Position numbers and translations under genes: made by a program. The notes beneath the pieces were generated by a model, which had not been told where the DNA came from, did no database searches, and saw only the letters and a program-made list of their open reading frames with translations. From Halothiobacillus sp. (GTDB taxonomy: Bacteria > Pseudomonadota > Gammaproteobacteria > Halothiobacillales > Halothiobacillaceae): a DNA stretch of 64,000 nucleotides. Location of the stretch: NCBI GenBank assembly GCA_020061705.1, contig JAGUXT010000055.1, positions 124,001 through 188,000 on the forward strand, in the 5' to 3' direction. Shown here piece after piece: positions 16,977 through 25,060 of the stretch (the first letter of the stretch is position 1; every line of letters begins with the position of its first letter).

Positions 16977-17843
16977 TTACTTCAACATTTCTTCTTTGGA
17001 CAATTTCAGCTCTTTAATCATGTCGCGCACGATTTGATAATCGGCGGCATCGACGGCGGCGTAGTGTGACAACTCACCGTAGCCGGTCACTTGAATCTCG
17101 TTGTGCGCATTCAAAATGGCATCACGGATTTTCTTTTGCATTTCAGGGTTCAAATCGCCACGGTAGACCAGCGGCGAACCAGGCAAGGGCGTGCTTTCGG
17201 CAATGATGCAGCTCACTTTCGGGTCAATTTGGCCTTTTTTGACCATTTTTTCGTAAGTGATGTCGTTGTCCGCAGCGGCTGTGACGGTGCCATTGGCGAC
17301 CGCAAGTTCCGCAGCATCATGGCTGCCGGCATAAGTGAATTTGCCGAAATAATCTTTCGGCATCACGCCAAATTGCTTGTAAATCATGTAGGTGGGCATC
17401 AGGCCGCCAGAGGTTGAGGCGGGGTTCACAAACGCCACATCTTTGCCTTTTAGATCAGCCAAGTTTTTAATGCCTGAATCGCATTTGGCCACGAAAATGG
17501 ATTTGTAGGTGTGGCTGTCTGCGCCTTTACGAATACCGACGGCGAACGGAACCGCACCGGCCTCTTGCTGTGCCAATACATACGAGAGTGGGCCGAACCA
17601 AGCAATGTCGATGCGCTTTTTACGCATGGCTTCAATCACGCCGGTGTAATCGGTGGCGGTGTACACCTTGACGGGCTCGCCGAGTTTTTTCTCAAGATAA
17701 ACACGCATCGGCTCGAACTTTTTAATCATTTCCTCGGTGTTTTCCGCAGGAATAAGCCCCATGGTGATTTCAGCATGGGCGATAGGAGCGGCGATGCTCA
17801 GGGTCATCAGGGAGGCCAGCAGGGTTTTTTTCAGCAAAGACAT
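16977..17843 (-). CDS. phnD: Phosphonate ABC transporter substrate-binding protein PhnD
   Basis: The periplasmic receptor for phosphonates, 288 residues, with a clear signal peptide (positive MSLLKK start, hydrophobic stretch, AHA cleavage site near residue 24). The mature part has the PhnD/SsuA-like features TATDYTGVIEAMRKKRIDIAWFGPLSYVLA and FVNPASTSGGLMPTYM. A GAGGA site precedes ATG 17843. First transport gene after the regulator phnF. Confidence 0.96.
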   Translation of the reverse strand: MSLLKKTLLASLMTLSIAAPIAHAEITMGLIPAENTEEMIKKFEPMRVYLEKKLGEPVKVYTATDYTGVIEAMRKKRIDIAWFGPLSYVLAQQEAGAVPFAVGIRKGADSHTYKSIFVAKCDSGIKNLADLKGKDVAFVNPASTSGGLMPTYMIYKQFGVMPKDYFGKFTYAGSHDAAELAVANGTVTAAADNDITYEKMVKKGQIDPKVSCIIAESTPLPGSPLVYRGDLNPEMQKKIRDAILNAHNEIQVTGYGELSHYAAVDAADYQIVRDMIKELKLSKEEMLK

Positions 17844-17900
17844 GGAGCAGTTCCTCAGGTTTTGAGCGGGGTTAAAAAACAAGTTCAGGTTGCAGGGCGG

Positions 17901-18626
17901 TTACACCATGACCGACAGCTGCACGCGGTCGGCACGGAATCGGGTTAAGGCATACTCGACGGGCTCGCCGGTCGCCTCGGAAACATTCAAACTTTTGACG
18001 CGCAACACAGGGCTGTTCTGTGGCATGGATAAAAGTTGCGCATCGTCACCTTGGGGTAGGGTGCTGGTAATCAGGCTTTCGATGCGGCGCAGGTGGAGAT
18101 TGAGATGCTCGGCCAAAAAGCTGTGCAGCGAGCCGCCGCTGTAATGACTCAGCGGCTCATCAAACTCCTTGGCTGGAAAGAAGTGCGACACCAAACAAAA
18201 AGGCAGGCCATCGGCGCGGCGGCGGGTTTCAATAAACACCACATCCTCGTTCTCGCGCAGATTCAAACGCCGCGCCACGCCTGCGCTGGCGGGGGCGATG
18301 ATATGGTTCAGAATCTCGGTGTCGGTGCTCAAGCCGCTACCTTCGAGCTGTTCGGTAAAGCGGGTTTTGGCGTTGATCGCGTAATCAATCATGCCCAGCA
18401 CGAACGTGCCGCTGCCATGACGGCGCTCGACCAGCCCTGCATCAACCAATAGGTCAACCGCATGACGGATGGTGTGGCGGTTGACACCAAAGCGTGCAGC
18501 CAGAACCATCTCGGAAGGCAAGGCATCGCCGATTTTGTAGCGTTGTTTAATTTCGCCTTCCAGTGATTTGGCAATTTGGCGATAGACATGACCCGTTCGG
18601 TCACGGTTAATGGCGTGGAAGCTCAT
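17901..18626 (-). CDS. phnF: GntR/HutC-family regulator PhnF
   Basis: A 241-residue transcription factor with an N-terminal winged HTH (about residues 12-77; GDALPSEMVLAARFGVNRHTIRHAVDLLVDAGLVERRHGSGTFV) and a C-terminal UTRA ligand-binding domain, the HutC branch. Members of this group next to phn genes act as repressors, sensing a phosphonate-pathway compound or phosphate. It is the first gene of the operon and divergent from rpoH. No ribosome-binding site is visible before ATG 18626, and a palindrome lies 11 bp upstream, so it may be leaderless or weakly translated and autoregulated. Confidence 0.93.
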   Translation of the reverse strand: MSFHAINRDRTGHVYRQIAKSLEGEIKQRYKIGDALPSEMVLAARFGVNRHTIRHAVDLLVDAGLVERRHGSGTFVLGMIDYAINAKTRFTEQLEGSGLSTDTEILNHIIAPASAGVARRLNLRENEDVVFIETRRRADGLPFCLVSHFFPAKEFDEPLSHYSGGSLHSFLAEHLNLHLRRIESLITSTLPQGDDAQLLSMPQNSPVLRVKSLNVSEATGEPVEYALTRFRADRVQLSVMV

Positions 18627-18636
18627 GGAGATTTGT

Positions 18637-18648
18637 ATAGATGTCTAT
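18637..18648. promoter_or_regulatory. Palindrome ahead of phnF, candidate PhnF operator
   Basis: ATAGA-TG-TCTAT is a perfect inverted repeat inside TTGTATAGATGTCTATTTC, 11 bp upstream of the phnF start. TATAGAC-type half sites are known for PhnF/HutC-type regulators, so this is a reasonable operator candidate. No binding evidence is available from sequence alone. Confidence 0.45.
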
Positions 18649-18752
18649 TTCGATGCACCTATTTTCCATAAATAAATCTAATGGTGTGTGAAGTTTTGGT
18701 GAATTTTTTATGAATGCAGATAAATACTGGGTTCGCGGAACAAAAGACGAAT

Positions 18753-18782
18753 TTGGCACTCTGAGGCTTGGAGTGCTAAATT
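18753..18782 (+). promoter_or_regulatory. CIRCE element overlapping the rpoH promoter
   Basis: TTGGCACTC-N9-GAGTGCTAA at 18753-18779 differs by one base from the HrcA operator consensus TTAGCACTC-N9-GAGTGCTAA. The same bases form a sigma-70-like promoter, TTGGCA (18753) - 18 bp - TAAATT (18777-18782), so a bound repressor would cover both promoter boxes. The rpoH start follows 32 bp later. Confidence 0.82.
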
Positions 18783-18813
18783 CATTCCAGATATTTCATT
18801 GAGGAGACTCAAC

Positions 18814-19677
18814 GTGTCATTCACCGATCAACTTCCTGTTCTACAAACTTCGATTCACGACTCGCCGCGCGAGGCGTTGACGGCGTATCTGGCTGATTTG
18901 CGCAAAATTCCGATGCTGGATGCCGACGAGGAGTATCAGCTGGCCAAAAAGCTGCAAGATCACCAAGACCTTGAAGCGGCCAAGCAGTTGGTTATGGGGC
19001 ATCTACGGTTTGTGGTGCATATTGCGCGCAGTTATAGCGGTTATGGCTTGCCGTTGGGTGAGTTGGTGCAGGAGGGCAATATCGGTCTGATGAAGGCCGT
19101 GCGTCGCTATGAACCAGATCGTAAGGTACGTCTGATTACTTTTGCCGTACATTGGATTCGTGCCGAAATTCACGAATTTATTATGCGCAACTGGCGTATG
19201 GTGCGCGTTGCGACCACCAAGGCGCAGCGCAAGTTGTTTTTCCGTCTGCGGGGCATGCGTGAAGGTGAGCATTGGTTGACCCAAGACGAGGGCAAAGCGA
19301 TTGCTGATGAATTAAACGTACCTCTATATGAAGTGTTCGAAATGGAATCGCGTTTGCTGGGGCGTGATGTAGGTATTGATGCAGACAATGAAGATGAGGC
19401 GCATCTTGCTCCGGCGGCTTGGCTGGAGGCTTCGGATGCGGATCCTGCTTTAACACTGGAGCGTGTCGATAGTCATTTTCAGCAACTTGATCAGTTGGAT
19501 AGCGCGGTAGATCAGTTGGATGCGCGTAGTCGCGAAATTGTGCAGCGTCGTTGGTTAGCTCAGGGTGACAAGGCAACGTTGCATGAACTTGCCGCCGAGT
19601 ATGGTGTCTCTGCAGAGCGGATTCGTCAGATCGAGCAGGCGGCGATGAAGAAGATGCGAGCATCCTTGACAGCTTGA
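18814..19677 (+). CDS. rpoH: Heat-shock sigma factor RpoH (sigma-32)
   Basis: A 287-residue alternative sigma factor for heat-shock genes. Region 2 (LRFVVHIARSYSGYGLPLGELVQEGNIGLMKAVRRYEP) and the RpoH box QRKLFFRLR are diagnostic, and region 4 HTH (YGVSAERIRQIEQAAMKKMR) is intact. The start is GTG 18814, with GAGGAG 7 bp upstream; an in-frame TTG at 18799 overlaps the ribosome-binding site. In relatives rpoH follows ftsX directly; here it is alone, with a CIRCE-overlapped promoter and its own terminator. Confidence 0.97.
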   Translation: MSFTDQLPVLQTSIHDSPREALTAYLADLRKIPMLDADEEYQLAKKLQDHQDLEAAKQLVMGHLRFVVHIARSYSGYGLPLGELVQEGNIGLMKAVRRYEPDRKVRLITFAVHWIRAEIHEFIMRNWRMVRVATTKAQRKLFFRLRGMREGEHWLTQDEGKAIADELNVPLYEVFEMESRLLGRDVGIDADNEDEAHLAPAAWLEASDADPALTLERVDSHFQQLDQLDSAVDQLDARSREIVQRRWLAQGDKATLHELAAEYGVSAERIRQIEQAAMKKMRASLTA

Positions 19678-19779
19678 TTTGGATTATTGATAGGGCGCGG
19701 AAAGTTTTTTAATCCGACCTGGGTTGGATGCACAATCACTGCAGGTTGGTTTCGCAATGCCGTATCAATAAATGCCAAC

Positions 19780-19806
19780 AAAAAACCCGCTTGATGCGGG
19801 TTTTTT
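19780..19806. terminator. Bidirectional intrinsic terminator between rpoH and the cco genes
   Basis: AAAAACCCGC-ttgat-GCGGGTTTTTT: a 10-bp stem with A-runs and T-runs on opposite sides, so it can stop both rpoH (plus) and the converging cco transcript (minus). Confidence 0.9.
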
Positions 19807-19829
19807 AATGCCTGTCACTTTCGCTTGAT

Positions 19830-19925
19830 TTAAGAAAAAATCACACCAAAGAAAGTCAACCAGGAAAAAATGATCAAACCAAATACGAAGGTCAGGGCGA
19901 AGTTATCAAAGTTAAACAGATGCAT
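19830..19925 (-). CDS. 31-residue single-span membrane peptide downstream of ccoS
   Basis: ATG 19925 opens 31 codons ending at TAA 19830. The product is almost entirely hydrophobic after the first ten residues (MHLFNFDNFAL, then a 20-residue stretch of F, I, L, V, G, T, W, S), enough for one membrane helix. AAGGAG lies 8 bp before the start, a textbook site. It is 84 bp after ccoS on the same strand and before the shared terminator. Tiny single-helix subunits are known for cbb3 oxidases (CcoQ, CcoM), so an oxidase-related role is plausible, but I see no clear homology. Too short for usual gene finders. Confidence 0.65.
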   Translation of the reverse strand: MHLFNFDNFALTFVFGLIIFSWLTFFGVIFS

Positions 19926-20009
19926 GTTGCAAACTCCTTGCTGCGTTAGGTTGATGAAATCCATGAGCGGATTGTACGTCGGCTTTGATCAGGTTCAAAC
20001 TCAAAAAAC

Positions 20010-20213
20010 TTAATGCTGATCCTTGAGTTCACCCACTGACGATTCGTCGGTCTTTGAACGTGGAATGCGCGGGTCATCGTCGTCCATAAGAATGCGGTGT
20101 GCATTGCCATCCGGATCGTCGTATTGACCACTACGCACTGACCAGATGACTCCCCAAATCAAAAGCCCGGCGACTAACATGCTTAGGGGGATCAAAAGGT
20201 ACAGAATATCCAC
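20010..20213 (-). CDS. ccoS: cbb3-type cytochrome oxidase assembly protein CcoS
   Basis: A 67-residue protein with one N-terminal membrane helix and the conserved CcoS/FixS signature WSVRSGQYDDPDGNAHRIL followed by acidic residues. It is needed for insertion of haem b and copper into the cbb3 oxidase. It follows ccoI after 38 bp. Confidence 0.95.
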   Translation of the reverse strand: MDILYLLIPLSMLVAGLLIWGVIWSVRSGQYDDPDGNAHRILMDDDDPRIPRSKTDESSVGELKDQH

Positions 20214-20251
20214 AAAACTACTCCGTCAATATGCGAAACGTTACGCTGCGT

Positions 20252-22711
20252 TTAGACACGGCGCAAGCGCAAAGCATTTAATACCACCACAAGCGAACTT
20301 AATGACATGCCAATCGCGGCCAACCATGGCGGTACAAATCCGGCCGCAGCCGCTGGAATGGCAATGATGTTGTAGCCCAGCGCCCAGGCGAGGTTTTCGT
20401 GAATGATGCGCATGGTCTTGCGTGCTACGGTCAAACCGGCAGGGATATGGCGGAGGTTTTCCGAGAGCAGGATCATGTCGGCGCTGGATTGGGCGAGTTG
20501 TGTGCCACCGCCCATGGCGAGTGAAACCTGTGCACCCGCCAGCACCGGGGCGTCATTGACGCCATCGCCGACCATCAGCACCACATCGCCATCACTTTGA
20601 AAGCGGCGCAGCTGTTCCAGTTTGTCTTGTGGATGTAAGCCACCAAAAATTTGCTTGATGCCAAGACTGCTACCCATGCGTTGCGCTTCAGCCGGGCGAT
20701 CACCGCTGAGCAGACTGACCTTGATCCCGCGTGTGTACAATTCAGTGATGACTTCTTTGGCTTCGTCGCGCGCCTTGTCGCGCAATACCAGCCAGCCCAG
20801 TGCGTGCTGTTCATTCGCCAACAGCACCAGTGTCCCGCTTTCATCAGGTGCGACGGGTATGGTTTGCCGGGTTAGTTGCGCGGCGAATTCGGCATTGCCC
20901 ACGCGATAGCGCTGTCCGTCCACCCAGCCTTCAATGCCTTGACCGGGCATGGCCTGGATGGATTCGGCCGTGCTACCCGCAGGTGCGCCGGCCAGAATGG
21001 CCTTGGCCACAGGGTGTTCGGAAGCACGCTCCAAGGCAGCGGCTACTGCGAGCAGTTGCTCAGCACTCATGTTCGCGCCAGGTAGTGGAATGATTTTTTC
21101 CAGCGTCAGACGACCAAAAGTCAGGGTTCCGGTTTTATCAAAGACCACGTGGTTGGTCTTGGCGAGCGTTTCCAGCGCATGGCCACGCGTGACCAGCAAT
21201 CCCATACGCGTCAGGCTTCCCGTGGCTGCGGTGAGCGCGGCAGGCGTGGCCAGTCCGAGCGCGCAGGGGCAGGTAATCGCCAGCAAGGAAATCACAACCC
21301 AGAATGCGCGCGCCGGCTCATGAGCCCACCACCATGCAGCCACGAGGACACTGGTCATCAGCAAGCCCAGCACGAACCATTGAGCGGCACGATCTGCAAT
21401 TTCACCAATGCGCGGTTTTTCCGCCTGGGCACGATCAAGCAGGCGCAGGATAGAGGAAAGCATGGTGTCCGCACCCACCTTGTCCACGCGCATCAGCAGG
21501 GGACTTTCGACGTTGACCGAGCCACCGATCAGCACATCACCGATACCGCGTCCGCTGGGCAGGCTTTCCCCCGTGAGCAGCGATTCGTCCACGCTGCTGC
21601 GACCTTCGATGACCACGCCATCGGCAGGCACGCTCTCACCCGGACGGATACGGACATGATCCCCGCGACACAATTCGATCACCGGCACCATGTCTTCTTC
21701 ACCTTGCGCGTTGATGCGTGCCGCAATCGTCGGTAGAAGTTTGACCAGAGCATCTGCAGCGGCTGAGGCCTTGTGGCGTGCCACCATTTCCAGGTAGCGC
21801 CCGGTGAGCAACAGGAATACAAACATGGTTACGGTATCGAAATACACCTCGCCGCTTTGTGTCACCGTCGCCCACACGCTGGCGATAAAACTCAAACCCA
21901 AGGTCAGGCTAATGGGTAAATCCATGCCCAGACGCTTGATTTTCAGCTCACGCCAGGCGGAGATGAAAAAACCGGAGGCGCTGTAAAACATCACTGGCAG
22001 GGTGAGCAACAAGCTGGCCCAGCGCAGGTAATTGCGCAGGGCTTCATCCATGCCGCTGAAATCACCGGAGTACAGTGCAATGGCGAGCATCATCACCTGC
22101 ATCATGCTTAAGCCCGCGACGCCGACACGGCGCAGCGCCACGGTACGTTCCCGCTTGGCGGAGGCTTCCTGTCGTCCTGCATCGAAAGGGTGCGCGCTAT
22201 AGCCGAGAGCGGTGATGGCTTGCAGGATGGCACTAAGTTGAATCTGGCGCTCGTCCCACTGTACGCGGGCGCGCTGGGTACTGTAGTTGATATTGAAAGC
22301 CAGCACGCCGGGCAGGGCGCGCACATGTTTTTCATTCAGCCACACGCAAGCCGGGCAGGTCATGCCTTCCAGAATCAGTGCCGCTTCACGCAAGTCTCCA
22401 TCACGGGTGACAAAGCTTTTCTGCAATGCCTCGCGGTCATACAGGCGCAGACTTTCCAGCTCACGCGGCACCAGCTCATGTCCTTGTGGCGAGGCCTCGG
22501 TGCGATAGCGGTAGTAGTCTTCCATGCCGCCATCGACAATGGCTTCAGCCACCGCCTTGCAGCCGGGACAGCACATTGGGCGTTCTTCGTTCAAAACACG
22601 TGCACTGTAGGTGGCTCCCTTGGGAACGGTCAGGCCACAGTGAAAGCAATTCAGTTCATATGCAGCCTGTTTATCAGACGCAGGTGTAAAGATACTTTCT
22701 GAATCAGCCAT
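20252..22711 (-). CDS. ccoI: Copper-exporting P1B-type ATPase CcoI/FixI
   Basis: A P1B-type Cu+ ATPase of 819 residues that supplies copper to the cbb3 oxidase. The N-terminus has a Cys-rich putative metal-binding module (NCFHCG ... CCPGC) and then one HMA domain with MTCPAC. The membrane part carries the CPC ion-site motif (ITCPCALGLATP), followed by the DKTGTLT phosphorylation site and GDGVNDAPVLAGA hinge. The Cys-rich N-terminal extension is typical of FixI. Its start directly follows the ccoH stop. Confidence 0.97.
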   Translation of the reverse strand: MADSESIFTPASDKQAAYELNCFHCGLTVPKGATYSARVLNEERPMCCPGCKAVAEAIVDGGMEDYYRYRTEASPQGHELVPRELESLRLYDREALQKSFVTRDGDLREAALILEGMTCPACVWLNEKHVRALPGVLAFNINYSTQRARVQWDERQIQLSAILQAITALGYSAHPFDAGRQEASAKRERTVALRRVGVAGLSMMQVMMLAIALYSGDFSGMDEALRNYLRWASLLLTLPVMFYSASGFFISAWRELKIKRLGMDLPISLTLGLSFIASVWATVTQSGEVYFDTVTMFVFLLLTGRYLEMVARHKASAAADALVKLLPTIAARINAQGEEDMVPVIELCRGDHVRIRPGESVPADGVVIEGRSSVDESLLTGESLPSGRGIGDVLIGGSVNVESPLLMRVDKVGADTMLSSILRLLDRAQAEKPRIGEIADRAAQWFVLGLLMTSVLVAAWWWAHEPARAFWVVISLLAITCPCALGLATPAALTAATGSLTRMGLLVTRGHALETLAKTNHVVFDKTGTLTFGRLTLEKIIPLPGANMSAEQLLAVAAALERASEHPVAKAILAGAPAGSTAESIQAMPGQGIEGWVDGQRYRVGNAEFAAQLTRQTIPVAPDESGTLVLLANEQHALGWLVLRDKARDEAKEVITELYTRGIKVSLLSGDRPAEAQRMGSSLGIKQIFGGLHPQDKLEQLRRFQSDGDVVLMVGDGVNDAPVLAGAQVSLAMGGGTQLAQSSADMILLSENLRHIPAGLTVARKTMRIIHENLAWALGYNIIAIPAAAAGFVPPWLAAIGMSLSSLVVVLNALRLRRV

Positions 22712-23533
22712 TTATTTCGCTTTGGATGTTGCGTCGATTACATCCGTCGAGGCACGAATTTCTTGCACATCGTCTCCACGACGCACCACGATCACGACTT
22801 GCCAAAGTCCCGGCATGGGCGGTGTGACTTCAGTGCGATAAACGCCGGGTTCCGATTCGGCAAGTTTAAGATTGAAGTCTTCATTTTTATCCGAAGGGCG
22901 TAAAAAGCTGACTTCAACATTCCCACCGCTAATCGGCTGGTCTTGCTTGTCGCGTGCCCGCACCTGGAAACTGCTTGCTTGATGTGCAACGGCTTCTCCC
23001 AGCCAACCATACTGCACCTGCCAGCCGCGTTCCTTTTGTTGCTCCACCTGATGGAGATACTGATTGTAGAGCGCTTCCTTTTTCTGGAAATCGTGCGAGA
23101 TCACGCCGGGAAAGTGGGAGCTGATGGTTTCCGCATGGCGTGGTTTGGGCAGGAGGATTTCAGCCACGCGCCCACCCATGCCGTTGGTGGCTAGCGTCAC
23201 AAACATCGAGTCCATGGCGATAATGACGGCAAAGAAACCGATAATCATGCCCGGCCCCCAGCGGAAGCTACGTCCACTGGGTGGAAGTTTTTGCTCACGC
23301 TGGTAGGCCAGCAGGCCGAGGACGAACACCGTCATTAAATACACCGCAAGGTGAATGGCGAGAACGTCACCACCCTCCCAGTGAAGTAGGGCATAGGGCA
23401 GATAAAAGCCCAGAGTCAAAATGGCCAGAATCACGGCTGCCTGACGACCGGGCAGGCGCAAGCCGCGATTCAAGCCGAAAAAAACCAGCACGATCAGAGC
23501 AAGGCCAATCGCCAGACTTAGCAATAAATTCAT
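22712..23533 (-). CDS. ccoH: FixH/CcoH-family protein with an extra N-terminal membrane domain
   Basis: A 273-residue protein. The C-terminal two-thirds is a FixH domain: a membrane helix followed by a periplasmic beta-rich part ending in PPMPGLWQVVIVVRRGDDVQE. FixH/CcoH proteins are usually about 150-180 residues with one helix and stabilise the oxidase complex. Here about 90 residues with three more hydrophobic segments (roughly 3-22, 33-53, 59-77) precede it. The open frame is continuous, with no sign of a sequencing error. Position between ccoG and ccoI fits. Confidence 0.88.
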   Translation of the reverse strand: MNLLLSLAIGLALIVLVFFGLNRGLRLPGRQAAVILAILTLGFYLPYALLHWEGGDVLAIHLAVYLMTVFVLGLLAYQREQKLPPSGRSFRWGPGMIIGFFAVIIAMDSMFVTLATNGMGGRVAEILLPKPRHAETISSHFPGVISHDFQKKEALYNQYLHQVEQQKERGWQVQYGWLGEAVAHQASSFQVRARDKQDQPISGGNVEVSFLRPSDKNEDFNLKLAESEPGVYRTEVTPPMPGLWQVVIVVRRGDDVQEIRASTDVIDATSKAK

Positions 23534-23536
23534 GAT

Positions 23537-24970
23537 CTACCGAGGCATATTGAAGGTGGAGGACATGGTTGTCGGAGGAAGCTCGCCGTCCTTGTCGGTC
23601 AGAACGAATTCAAAGCTTTGTTGAGCGCCGCGCGTCGTCATGGGTTGCCGTACCCGTACCAGCATGTTGATGTAACCATCCGTCGGCACGACGATGTCCT
23701 TCGTCGAACCCGCTAGCTCAAGCTCGCCCTTGGGCAGGTCGCGCAAGCTCATGTCCAATCTGAGTGGGCGTGTCAGCTTGTTGTTGATTTTTACTTCGTA
23801 GCTGTTTTGTACCCGGCCATCGGCCATCAGCACGGCCAGCGGGCTTCGTACTTGCGCCACACTGAAATCCATTTTTGCCTGGTTAAAGATACTCCAGGTC
23901 AGCAAGCCGGTAGCCACTAAAATCGCAAGGCCATAGCCAATGGTCTTGGGTTTCAGAATGTGAGGTTTTTGGCCGGTCTCAATTTCGTTTTCAGATGCAT
24001 ATCGAATCAAGCCGTGTTGCCAACCTTGCTTATCCATGATTTCGTCACAGGCATCAATGCACAAACCGCAGTTAATGCAGCCGATTTGCAAGCCGTTACG
24101 AATATCAATCCCCGTGGGGCAAACTTGCACGCACAGGCCGCAATCAATGCAATCGCCATGCCCGGCGGCTTTGCGTTCATCCTGGGTTTTCAGGCCGCGT
24201 GCCAGATGCGTGCGCCCTTGCTCCCCTTCGCCACGAGGTGCGTCGTAGGTTGGGATAAGCGTTTCCTTGTCGAACATCACCGCCTGGAAGCGGGCGTAGG
24301 GACACATATAAAAACACACTTGTTCACGTACGAAGCCTGCGACTACAAAGGTAATCACCGTCAGTAAGCCGATGGTGAAATAGGCGGGCTGCGGCGCCGT
24401 GCCCTGGAAAAACTCGACGAAAAGGGTTGGCGCATCCACCCAGTAGGCAGTAAAGGTAAAACCCGTCCACCAAGCAAACACCAGCCATGCCAGCCAGGTC
24501 AGACCTTTGCGCGTGATTTTTTGTGCATTCCAAGGCATTTTATCGAGCTTGATTTGCGCCGGGCGGTCTCCTTGTATCCAGCGTTCGATGAACATGAACG
24601 CATCGGTCCAAAGTGTCTGAAAGCAAAAATAGCCACAGAAGGCACGCCCAACCACGCTAGTGGCAAAAAACAGTAGCCAGGCAAAAATAATCAGCGCACC
24701 GGCCAGCCAGTAAATATCCTGCGGATGCACAATCAGGTCGAAGATATAGAAGCGGCGATTAGGCAGGTCATAAAGCACCGCCTGAGTGACCGAGCTGCCA
24801 TGATCCCAACGTACCCAGGGCAAAAAATAAAACACGGCAAATGCCATGAGTAACATGGATGACTTGAAGGTGCGGAAGCGGCCTTTGATTGAGCGCGGGT
24901 GAATTGGCTCACGCTTTTGGTACATGGTTTCTTCATCTTCATGCACAACTTTAATTTTTTGCTCGGACAC
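23537..24970 (-). CDS. ccoG: Cytochrome c oxidase accessory protein CcoG (FixG/RdxA)
   Basis: A 477-residue inner-membrane polyferredoxin thought to reduce Cu(II) for cbb3 assembly. After several membrane segments there are two 4Fe-4S motifs, CIDCGLCVQVCPTG and CINCGLCIDACDE, and a C-terminal periplasmic immunoglobulin-like domain. The start is GTG 24970 with AGGAGG 7 bp upstream. It heads the run ccoG-H-I-S. The catalytic genes ccoNOQP are not in the window; mtnA lies upstream in the opposite direction. Confidence 0.95.
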   Translation of the reverse strand: MSEQKIKVVHEDEETMYQKREPIHPRSIKGRFRTFKSSMLLMAFAVFYFLPWVRWDHGSSVTQAVLYDLPNRRFYIFDLIVHPQDIYWLAGALIIFAWLLFFATSVVGRAFCGYFCFQTLWTDAFMFIERWIQGDRPAQIKLDKMPWNAQKITRKGLTWLAWLVFAWWTGFTFTAYWVDAPTLFVEFFQGTAPQPAYFTIGLLTVITFVVAGFVREQVCFYMCPYARFQAVMFDKETLIPTYDAPRGEGEQGRTHLARGLKTQDERKAAGHGDCIDCGLCVQVCPTGIDIRNGLQIGCINCGLCIDACDEIMDKQGWQHGLIRYASENEIETGQKPHILKPKTIGYGLAILVATGLLTWSIFNQAKMDFSVAQVRSPLAVLMADGRVQNSYEVKINNKLTRPLRLDMSLRDLPKGELELAGSTKDIVVPTDGYINMLVRVRQPMTTRGAQQSFEFVLTDKDGELPPTTMSSTFNMPR

Positions 24971-25003
24971 AGCTGGCCTCCTGAGTCAGGATGTTCTTGG
25001 GTA

Positions 25004-25024
25004 TATTATCGGCCGCTGATAATA
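25004..25024. promoter_or_regulatory. Palindrome upstream of ccoG
   Basis: TATTATC-ggccgct-GATAATA, 7-bp perfect arms, 34 bp before the ccoG start. It does not match the FNR/ANR consensus TTGAT-N4-ATCAA. It could be an operator of another regulator of the cco genes or a simple hairpin. Confidence 0.35.
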
Positions 25025-25060
25025 GCACTAGGCGGCCTGAAGCCCCCATAATTCATAGTG

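Noticed and set aside
18699-18716. Possible Pho box upstream of phnF on the minus strand
   Set aside because: Two 7-bp repeats spaced by 4 A residues, but only 9 of 14 bases fit the CTGTCAT consensus; too weak to call without PhoB data.
24900-25060. FNR/ANR box before ccoG
   Set aside because: The TTGAT-N4-ATCAA pattern was looked for and not found; the palindrome present has a different sequence and spacing.
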